From a bacterium (GTDB taxonomy: Bacteria > JAJVIF01 > JAGGVT01), in the NCBI GenBank assembly GCA_021157815.1, contig JAGGVT010000170.1, positions 1-10,756 of the forward strand: 10,756 bases of DNA. The letters are read 5' to 3'. Both the position numbers and the translations under genes were made by a program. The notes below the pieces were generated by a model. The model saw only the letters and a program-made list of their open reading frames with translations. It searched no databases and was not told the origin of the DNA. This document shows, piece by piece, positions 5,683-10,756 of this stretch. The first letter of the stretch is position 1. Every line of letters begins with the position of its first letter.

Positions 5683-7863
5683 ATGATAAAGAAAAATAAA
5701 AGCCTGATAGTAATGATTGCAATCACCTCATTCGTTCTTGTTTTGTTGGCGGGATGCGGCGGTGTGGCAAAGAATCCGACACAGCCCGGCTGGCAGGGGA
5801 AAGACCAGGGTGAACGCGGTCCTGAAGGCGAAAGGCAATCTGAGGGTTCCGAAATCGGCGCTCCGGAAATTGCCCCGGGTGCCAGCTTCGAGGAACTCAT
5901 GCAAACCGGGAACCAATCTCTGGAAGGTGGATTCATCAAAACTGCGGCTGAGGCTTTCCAGAAAGCTCACGAGGACAGGCGTAACTCCCCTGATGCCGCT
6001 TTGGCATATGTTATCGCGAAAATCGTCGGCTCACCCGAGGAATTCTCTCTGCTCATGCAACCGGGATTGGAGTTTTTCTACTATAACACGCCTCTTATCG
6101 GGCGATGGGAATTACTGCCAGCTCCTCTTGCCGAGGAAGATTCATATCTGCTTCGACTCGCGGCGCTTGGAACGCTCTATGGAATCAAAAGTACGGCATC
6201 AGCTCCTCCGGTTCAGCAACCGGCAGGCAGCAATCCTACGACTGTTCTTCCAGAAGGCTCAAACAAAACAATGACAGGAGAAGATGGTACTGGAACCATG
6301 ATTCCGGGAGCCGGCACCAATGGGGAAACCGGACTGGATGAAACCGGCTCCGATTCAGGTGGGGATATGCCGGGCCAGAGTGGCGGTGACAGAAGCACTC
6401 AAATGGCTGGTCCGGGACGATCTCTTAATCAGGATTTATCTCCTGCTGGTGGATCAACACAAACTGGCGGAGATGGCAAACTCAAATATGAAGGCACGGG
6501 ACAAGCCCCTCAAATTGAATACCTTGATTTTGAAAAGGATATCTTCCCCAACCTGATAGATGATTACAGAGAACTGGCTCGTTCTTATTCAGCCGGTTTT
6601 ATCACACTTGACGCTGCAGATTCAGCTGTAACTCAACTTAAATCGCTTGTTGATGACCTTGTTGGCATATTGGAATCAGCGCAGGATTCTGTCGAGGATG
6701 AGGAATTCGCTCTTGAACTGCCATTTAATCTTGATGAAAAACCCGGCGTATATAACATCTATTTCAAGAACGTCGATTACATGATTGTTTACGGGTACTT
6801 GCAGCTGATTCAGAGCCAATTGGCTTATCGGTCCGCGTATAATTCCAGCAACTCATCGGGAATCATTTTTGCGCCTCCGTCTGATGGCGATAGCGACAAT
6901 GTCCTTACACCATCCGAATATTATCCCGGCGCACCTTACGGCGAGCTTATCGAAAAAGGCAATGAGAATCTTGCTCAAGCCGGAAGCCTTCTTGATTCAG
7001 GACTTGAGATTCTCGTCAATAATTTTGACACACTCTATAACGACGACAGGCTCGCAGATTTCCGAGGAAACCTGCTGGTTCCAATAAACGTTGACCATCT
7101 GCTTGTTGATCTCATTTCCGAAGAACGCGATAGATACAGTGATTATCAGGTGATTCTTTCCGCCGGGCATGGCGATTTGGATTTTAAAACACCTGCTACG
7201 GACGTTAAAGCCCGGATTAATATTTCATATCTGTTTGGCGCAAGAGCTCCGGCATCTGTTAGATTACTTTTGCCGAACCTTGATGCCAAAACGTATGAAC
7301 CTGTTCTAACCGCCGAAAGCAACATTTTTCCTGATCCTACATGGGGCGGTGTATTCCCGGATGGTTTTGATAATTTCGATGTTTTCCTTTCACGAGGTGA
7401 TATAAGCGGAGTGTTAACCGACCAGGGAACCGGAATAAAGGATATCAGCATTGCAATCAGCGATTCGAAATCCACAAAAACCAATGAGAAAGGCGTTTTC
7501 ACTTTAAAAGATATCCAAATGAATGAGCTTGTTGGAATTACAGTTAAAGTCACATCATCCGAATTTCCGATACCCATTGACGCGCAGTTAAGGAGTTTCT
7601 GGGTATTGGCTGACAAACAGGTTTTAAGCAACATGATGACACCATCAATGCCGGCAGAAGGAATGATGGAAACCATGGGCGGAGTATATACAACTGGTGA
7701 TGGAATGTTGAATGCGACCGGTTCAACAGGTGGTGGTGGAGAAAATCCAATGGATAGAATCAAGGAGATTAGAGACCAGCATGAAAAGGATAAAAGCGGG
7801 GACGATGAATCCGGTGATACTGAAGAAGGCAAAGCGGAGGGTGAAACTCCTGCTTCAGGTTAG
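5683..7863 (+). CDS. Large lipoprotein with possible helical repeats and a carboxypeptidase-regulatory-like domain
   Basis: This 726-residue protein begins with a canonical lipoprotein signal: MIKKNK, a hydrophobic stretch, then LAGC with lipidated Cys25. A Gly/Glu-rich tether with a short collagen-like GERGPEGER piece follows (about 40-65). Residues 68-115 resemble a TPR hairpin (FEELMQTGNQSLEGGFIKTAAEAFQKAHED). Residues about 170-275 are a low-complexity Gly/Ser/Thr linker. A helical region (about 280-500) includes EYYPGAPYGELIEKG. Near 572-628 GDISGVLTDQGTGIKDISI...TNEKGVFTLKDI fits the carboxypeptidase-regulatory-like beta-sandwich. The C-terminal 45 residues are Gly then acidic/Lys-rich and likely disordered. 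It probably acts in the periplasm or on the outer membrane as a scaffold; no catalytic motif is seen. GAGG lies 11 nt before the ATG, and a strong terminator follows the stop. Confidence 0.88.
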   Translation: MIKKNKSLIVMIAITSFVLVLLAGCGGVAKNPTQPGWQGKDQGERGPEGERQSEGSEIGAPEIAPGASFEELMQTGNQSLEGGFIKTAAEAFQKAHEDRRNSPDAALAYVIAKIVGSPEEFSLLMQPGLEFFYYNTPLIGRWELLPAPLAEEDSYLLRLAALGTLYGIKSTASAPPVQQPAGSNPTTVLPEGSNKTMTGEDGTGTMIPGAGTNGETGLDETGSDSGGDMPGQSGGDRSTQMAGPGRSLNQDLSPAGGSTQTGGDGKLKYEGTGQAPQIEYLDFEKDIFPNLIDDYRELARSYSAGFITLDAADSAVTQLKSLVDDLVGILESAQDSVEDEEFALELPFNLDEKPGVYNIYFKNVDYMIVYGYLQLIQSQLAYRSAYNSSNSSGIIFAPPSDGDSDNVLTPSEYYPGAPYGELIEKGNENLAQAGSLLDSGLEILVNNFDTLYNDDRLADFRGNLLVPINVDHLLVDLISEERDRYSDYQVILSAGHGDLDFKTPATDVKARINISYLFGARAPASVRLLLPNLDAKTYEPVLTAESNIFPDPTWGGVFPDGFDNFDVFLSRGDISGVLTDQGTGIKDISIAISDSKSTKTNEKGVFTLKDIQMNELVGITVKVTSSEFPIPIDAQLRSFWVLADKQVLSNMMTPSMPAEGMMETMGGVYTTGDGMLNATGSTGGGGENPMDRIKEIRDQHEKDKSGDDESGDTEEGKAEGETPASG

Positions 7864-7892
7864 GTAATATCTATTTAAAGTGATTCTAATTC

Positions 7893-7920
7893 AAGACGGG
7901 CTTAATCGCTCGTCTTTTTT
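7893..7920 (+). terminator. Rho-independent terminator of the lipoprotein gene
   Basis: AAGACGGGC (7893-7901) pairs with GCTCGTCTT (7908-7916) over nine positions including one G-U, with a 6-nt loop TTAATC, and a run of six T ends the element (7915-7920). It begins 30 nt after the stop codon. The left arm's A-rich neighbourhood is weak, so activity on the minus strand is unlikely. Confidence 0.87.
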
Positions 7921-7952
7921 ATTTAGTCGCTCCTGAAAAAGATGTATTTTTA

Positions 7953-8001
7953 CCGGTGTCAGACACCTTGATAATGGTATTGTCAAGGTGTCTGACACCG
8001 G
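7953..8001. repeat. Inverted pair of GGTGTCWGACACC palindromes
   Basis: CCGGTGTCAGACACCTTGA (7953-7971) and its exact reverse complement (7983-8001) form a perfect 19-bp inverted repeat with an 11-nt spacer. Each arm contains a 13-bp palindrome GGTGTCWGACACC. The arrangement resembles REP doublets mobilised by RAYT (REP-associated tyrosine transposase) proteins; no transposase gene is present here. Confidence 0.8.
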
Positions 8002-8089
8002 CATCCCAAGTTAATTTCAAATGCCATATATAGTAAAGATTGTCTACCAGACTGTTCATGCCTCGCAGCATCATTGTGCGAATAATATG

Positions 8090-8137
8090 AAGGGGTCTGA
8101 CACCCTACATTAGGACACTCAAGGTGTCTGACACCGA
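8090..8137. repeat. Second cluster of two GGTGTCWGACACC-type repeats
   Basis: AGGGGTCTGACACCCT (8091-8106) is a diverged copy, changed at one base of the palindrome. TCAAGGTGTCTGACACCG (8119-8136) is a full copy in the same orientation as the one at 7983. The two lie about 12 bp apart in direct orientation, unlike the inverted pair at 7953-8001. They sit downstream of the convergent genes, as REP-type elements often do. Confidence 0.75.
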
Positions 8138-8214
8138 TTTATTGCCAATTTTGATCCTACTGATTTTACCGAAATTTACGAAAATACGGATTCAAATCGA
8201 ACAAGATATGGACA

Positions 8215-10488
8215 CTAGTGCTCCAAACTATCAAATCTGTTTCTCGATAATGAAAACAGCAAAACAACCACGACTAAAAGAACCAATGCTATCTTAACCG
8301 CCGATAGCAATCCGAAATAAGGCATGATAAAAACACTTGGAATAATCGCGCCAATCATTGCGCCGACAAGGTCCCACGCATAGACAGCTCCTGCGGATAT
8401 CGAATAATCGGATGTGAATTTCCCGTAAATCGAATTCGCAATCGGGAATATGAAACCACCCGCGAATCCAGGCATAAACACAAGCACGGACAAAATAAAT
8501 TCAATCATCGGCTGAGAAAATGATGGCATTGCAGGAATAATCAGCCATAGCAGAATGTAATACAAGGACAATGCGAACAACGCCATGGCCATCCACATTG
8601 ATTGTTTTGTATTTCCCGATGCAATTCTCCCGCCAAGCCACGCGCCGATTGCCATACCTGACATGAAAATCGCGATGATAACCCCTACCCTTTCGTAGAT
8701 ATATCCAACATACAATTGATAGGCGTAAATGAGAATAACTTCACCGCTCATCAGGGCAAATCCTGATATCGCGACTCCAAGAAGAATCAAAATCGGCAAT
8801 GTGGATTTAGATGCCCGCCTGAAAAACACAGCCCCGCAAATCAGGAATAACGCGATGAATCCTGCTGGTACAATCCACAAAAACGATTTCGAGATTGAAT
8901 CATCACCGATATAATCCTGCTTTGCTGTAAATCTCAGATTGTCAAAATACGCATGCGGATTAAGAATCGTGTTCAATTTCGGATTTTCAATCTCCTCATA
9001 ACTGTCCCGTACAAACTCAATTCGATTGGCATCAAGCCTGTCCGCGAGATAGTACATGTCAACATATTCAGTATTAATGCCGTATTCCGACATCACATCG
9101 CCAAGATAATACGGATCAAGCGTAATCTCACCGTTATCATCAGTAGCGACAAAATAATTAAAATCCTCAGGAGTAATAAGTATCCTGCTAAAAACCGTCT
9201 TCAGGGTGTGATAGATATTGCCGTTCACAGCGAGCAATTCAGGGCCAATGTAATTCGGCTCCGATGCCAAACCAAACGACAGCACTCCCCCCGGTTTCAG
9301 AATTCGTTTGGCATCCTTAAAAAACTCAAGCGTGAAAAACCGGTTGGTTAGAGCGTCAGTAGGCGCGGGAAGTTTCATTATAATTACATCATAGATACTC
9401 GAATCCGAATTCCTGATAAACTTCCACGGATCGCCATAATGGATTTTACAGATTTCATCCCTGCCGTTATAAACATTTTCAAGCGTTGATGAATCGATCA
9501 ATTCAACAGCGGATTGGACCACAGTCTTATCCAGCTCAAGATAATCCACTCGTTCAACATCATATTTCAGAATTTCATCCAGACCGCCACTTATCCCCCC
9601 TCCGATAAGCAGAACATTCACGGCATCCGGTCGCTGGAGCATCGGGATATGAATTGACTCCTCACTATGAAACTTTGACGGCGCGAAAAAGGAAATCATT
9701 CCATTTGTATAAAACGAAAACAAATCCCTGTCTTGTGTGATTGCCAGATTCCCGTAGCGTGAATCCGTTGTTTTAACCACGTTCAATTCACCAAACGACA
9801 ACTTTCTTGACTCTGCATCGATAGCGTCAATGTTGGCGAAATACCATAATCCAGTAAAGCAAACCAGAATGAGAACGAGGGACATCGCAATAACGTTTCG
9901 CTTTTGGTTTAACGCATGAACTCTCGCGATGTAATGAAGTCCGCCAATCAGGAGCAGAAGAATAATTAGTGAGCCTGTAAACAGCGATGAAAAGCCGTAG
10001 TACAAAAAGACAGTAACCAGAATGCCGCCGGCGATATTACCGGCAACCTCAAGCATATATATTATCCCCGCGAAATCAGCGCTATTGCTGCCGGATATTT
10101 CCTGCATAGCTTTTATGGCAAGCGGGAAAAGCGCTCCCGTGCAAAATGGCAACGGTGCGATTAATACAAGAGAGTATTTCAATATGTCCAAAAGCGGAAG
10201 TGTTTCACCGAGCGGTAATCCAATAAGCGATCCGGCATCACGGAGAAGATAAATCTCAACGAAAAAGAAAAGCACAAGTAAAAACTGAAAAGCAACAAAC
10301 CATGTAAATGACCTTCTGCCGTGTATTCTCCCCGCGATGTAACTCCCAGCCGCGCTGAACAAAAGCCAGCAGCCCAGCACAACTCCAATCGCAAGTTCGC
10401 TGCCTGTGAAAAACACCATAGCTTCGCGAAGGACAATCACCTGCGACATTATCACCGCGATTCCAATCGCGATTGTATTCAGCTTCAC
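8215..10488 (-). CDS. Fused multipass membrane/spermidine-synthase-like protein
   Basis: This 757-residue inner-membrane protein has about seven N-terminal transmembrane segments (5-216, opening with the VLREAMVFFTGSELAIG motif), a spermidine-synthase-like domain (about 232-450) and a C-terminal membrane region (about 535-750). This is the architecture of the 'fused MFS/spermidine synthase' family. The nucleotide-binding motif LLIGGGISGGLDEIL (about 293-307) and the acidic strand end VDYLELD (314-320) are intact, so decarboxylated AdoMet or AdoMet binding is likely. The usual catalytic stretch D-x-P/S-D-P reads MKLPAPTDALTNRFFT (371-386), with Lys and Ala where Asp normally sits, so aminopropyl transfer is doubtful. 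The start codon is GTG with only a weak AGAG box; an in-frame stop lies 12 codons upstream and no ATG lies between. The 3' end faces the lipoprotein gene. Confidence 0.93.
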   Translation of the reverse strand: MKLNTIAIGIAVIMSQVIVLREAMVFFTGSELAIGVVLGCWLLFSAAGSYIAGRIHGRRSFTWFVAFQFLLVLFFFVEIYLLRDAGSLIGLPLGETLPLLDILKYSLVLIAPLPFCTGALFPLAIKAMQEISGSNSADFAGIIYMLEVAGNIAGGILVTVFLYYGFSSLFTGSLIILLLLIGGLHYIARVHALNQKRNVIAMSLVLILVCFTGLWYFANIDAIDAESRKLSFGELNVVKTTDSRYGNLAITQDRDLFSFYTNGMISFFAPSKFHSEESIHIPMLQRPDAVNVLLIGGGISGGLDEILKYDVERVDYLELDKTVVQSAVELIDSSTLENVYNGRDEICKIHYGDPWKFIRNSDSSIYDVIIMKLPAPTDALTNRFFTLEFFKDAKRILKPGGVLSFGLASEPNYIGPELLAVNGNIYHTLKTVFSRILITPEDFNYFVATDDNGEITLDPYYLGDVMSEYGINTEYVDMYYLADRLDANRIEFVRDSYEEIENPKLNTILNPHAYFDNLRFTAKQDYIGDDSISKSFLWIVPAGFIALFLICGAVFFRRASKSTLPILILLGVAISGFALMSGEVILIYAYQLYVGYIYERVGVIIAIFMSGMAIGAWLGGRIASGNTKQSMWMAMALFALSLYYILLWLIIPAMPSFSQPMIEFILSVLVFMPGFAGGFIFPIANSIYGKFTSDYSISAGAVYAWDLVGAMIGAIIPSVFIMPYFGLLSAVKIALVLLVVVVLLFSLSRNRFDSLEH

Positions 10489-10550
10489 CGCTCTAATATT
10501 TTCATCTCCATCAACACCGGACTAAACCCAGCGCTGGTTACTGAAATCAT
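10485..10550 (-). CDS. Candidate 21-codon leader ORF overlapping the fusion gene start
   Basis: ATG at 10550 opens a 21-residue frame (MISVTSAGF...KILER) whose TGA stop overlaps the GTG start of the next gene as GTGA. Internal ATGs occur at codons 14 and 16, and GGAG precedes the latter. The first ATG has no good ribosome-binding site. A translationally coupled leader is possible, which would explain the weak site in front of the GTG. A frame this short can equally occur by chance. Confidence 0.2.
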   Translation of the reverse strand: MISVTSAGFSPVLMEMKILER

Positions 10551-10567
10551 TATTCGTCAATTGAACC

Positions 10568-10593
10568 GTCATTCCCGCGAAAGCGGGAATCCA
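10568..10593 (+). repeat. GTCATTCCCGCGAAAGCGGGAATCCA palindromic repeat, left copy
   Basis: ATTCCCGC (10571-10578) and GCGGGAAT (10583-10590) are perfect arms around a GAAA tetraloop, with GTC before and CCA after. This is a widely dispersed intergenic repeat type. It lies just upstream of the candidate leader ORF of the membrane fusion gene. Confidence 0.85.
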
Positions 10594-10631
10594 TTAAAAA
10601 ATGAGAGATGCAAACTTTTCTATAAAAGAAA

Positions 10632-10649
10632 AATGGATTCCCGCTTTCG
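10632..10649 (-). repeat. Same repeat in inverted orientation, truncated
   Basis: AATGGATTCCCGCTTTCG (10632-10649) is the exact reverse complement of 10578-10595, giving an 18-bp inverted repeat with a 36-bp spacer. The expected continuation CGGGAATGAC is absent: identity stops at 10649 and a different sequence starts. The break suggests insertion or recombination at this point. Confidence 0.8.
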
Positions 10650-10680
10650 GGGCTGTTGAAAAACCCCGTTTTGTCCCAGA
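10650..10680 (+). mobile_element. IS-end-like sequence at the truncation point of the repeat
   Basis: GGGCTGTTGAAAAACCCC begins exactly where the preceding repeat is cut. It resembles terminal inverted repeats of several transposon families (GGCTGTTGAAAAA...). It also has short CGGGG/CCCCG arms (10648-10652, 10664-10668). No transposase is visible before the window ends, so only an end or a remnant can be claimed. Confidence 0.3.
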
Positions 10681-10682
10681 CC

Positions 10683-10709
10683 GTAGGGGCAACTCTCCGT
10701 GGTTGCCCT
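10683..10709 (+). repeat. GTAGGGG-type hairpin repeat, copy A
   Basis: GGGCAAC (10687-10693) and GTTGCCC (10702-10708) form a 7-bp stem with loop TCTCCGTG, preceded by GTAG. It is paired with the inverted copy at 10729-10756. Confidence 0.65.
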
Positions 10710-10728
10710 GTATTTATGCCAATATTTA

Positions 10729-10756
10729 GGGTAGGCACAGAGACCTACCCCCTACA
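10729..10756 (-). repeat. GTAGGGG-type hairpin repeat, copy B (inverted)
   Basis: Read on the minus strand, GTAGG is followed by GGGTAGG, loop TCTCTGTG and CCTACCC, a 7-bp perfect stem. The loop differs from copy A by one base while the stem differs at several positions with pairing kept. It continues to the window edge. Confidence 0.65.

Larger units (their letters stand above)
7864..8214. other. Convergent intergenic region of 351 bp
   Basis: No gene is visible here on either strand. The left end holds the terminator of the lipoprotein gene, and two clusters of GGTGTCWGACACC-type palindromes occupy 7953-8001 and 8090-8137. I see nothing recognisable in 8002-8089. The stretch 8138-8214, just beyond the stop of the spermidine-synthase fusion, has no clear U-tailed hairpin on the minus strand. 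Confidence 0.7.

Noticed and set aside
5717-5970. A collagen-like protein call for the large lipoprotein
   Set aside because: The Gly-x-y run covers only about three triplets (GERGPEGER), too short for a collagen helix.
5717-6274. A 185-codon plus-strand frame overlapping the start of the lipoprotein gene
   Set aside because: It has no ribosome-binding site, no recognisable motif and a basic, Arg/Leu/Ser-rich composition typical of a shifted reading of the real gene.
7146-7832. A 228-codon open frame on the minus strand inside the lipoprotein gene
   Set aside because: It lies wholly opposite a gene with a canonical lipobox, ribosome-binding site and terminator. Its Ser/Pro-rich translation is the usual antisense shadow of Gly/Asp/Glu-rich codons.
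7953-8137. A CRISPR array made of the GGTGTCWGACACC copies
   Set aside because: Copies are in mixed orientation with irregular spacing (11, about 90 and 12 bp) and no uniform spacers; no cas gene is nearby.
8090-8137. A rho-independent terminator for the spermidine-synthase fusion
   Set aside because: The palindromes lie 78 bp or more beyond the stop and have no U-run on the minus strand.
8953-9351. A 132-codon plus-strand frame opposite the spermidine-synthase domain
   Set aside because: The minus-strand gene has continuous family motifs through this stretch, and the plus-strand frame has none.

Overview
The window looks like chromosomal DNA from a Gram-negative (diderm) bacterium of moderate to low GC. 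It has two lipoprotein-type signal peptides, an Omp85-type outer-membrane barrel protein, sigma70-like promoters (TTGACA, 17 nt, TAGACT), one clear rho-independent terminator and a bacterial tRNA without encoded CCA. No gene pins the phylum. The intergenic palindromic repeats (GTCATTCC...GGAATCC, GGTGTCWGACACC, GTAGGGG...) and several orphan secreted proteins fit a poorly sampled environmental lineage, but that is inference.

Layout, left to right. Positions 7-80 (minus) hold a CAU-anticodon tRNA with its own likely promoter. Positions 127-240 hold a GTCATTCC-type palindromic repeat and a nested inverted repeat that runs into the stop codon of the first protein gene. From 3387 down to 237, four minus-strand genes with gaps of 38-43 nt form a probable operon: an exported protein with a 23-residue Trp-anchored repeat, a PHP-domain phosphoesterase of the YciV/TrpH type, a small exported protein with 15 cysteines, and a probable lipoprotein with a pseudopilin-like stretch. 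Three of the four are unrecognised exported proteins. Upstream (4942-3527, minus) lies a compact Omp85 protein with one POTRA domain.

A divergent promoter region (about 4943-5168) separates the Omp85 gene from two plus-strand genes: a 140-residue protein with a probable HARE-HTH/RpoE-delta-like winged helix, and a 726-residue lipoprotein with a possible helical repeat N-terminus, a Gly/Ser/Thr-rich linker and a beta-sandwich-like C-terminal domain. A strong terminator follows. The convergent gap 7864-8214 carries four GGTGTCWGACACC-type palindromes. Next is a 757-residue minus-strand fusion of membrane segments with a spermidine-synthase-like domain, starting at GTG and overlapped at its start by a 21-codon candidate leader ORF. 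The right edge is repeat-rich: an inverted pair of GTCATTCCCGC repeats whose second copy breaks off at an IS-end-like sequence, then two hairpins with the same loop but different, compensated stems.

How the genes work together: the left half and centre are dominated by cell-envelope and export functions, with one cytoplasmic phosphoesterase and one possible DNA-binding protein. I see no defence system, CRISPR array, prophage or biosynthetic cluster. The most unusual items are the orphan exported proteins, the fused spermidine synthase lacking the usual acidic catalytic residues, and the structured repeats at the right edge.
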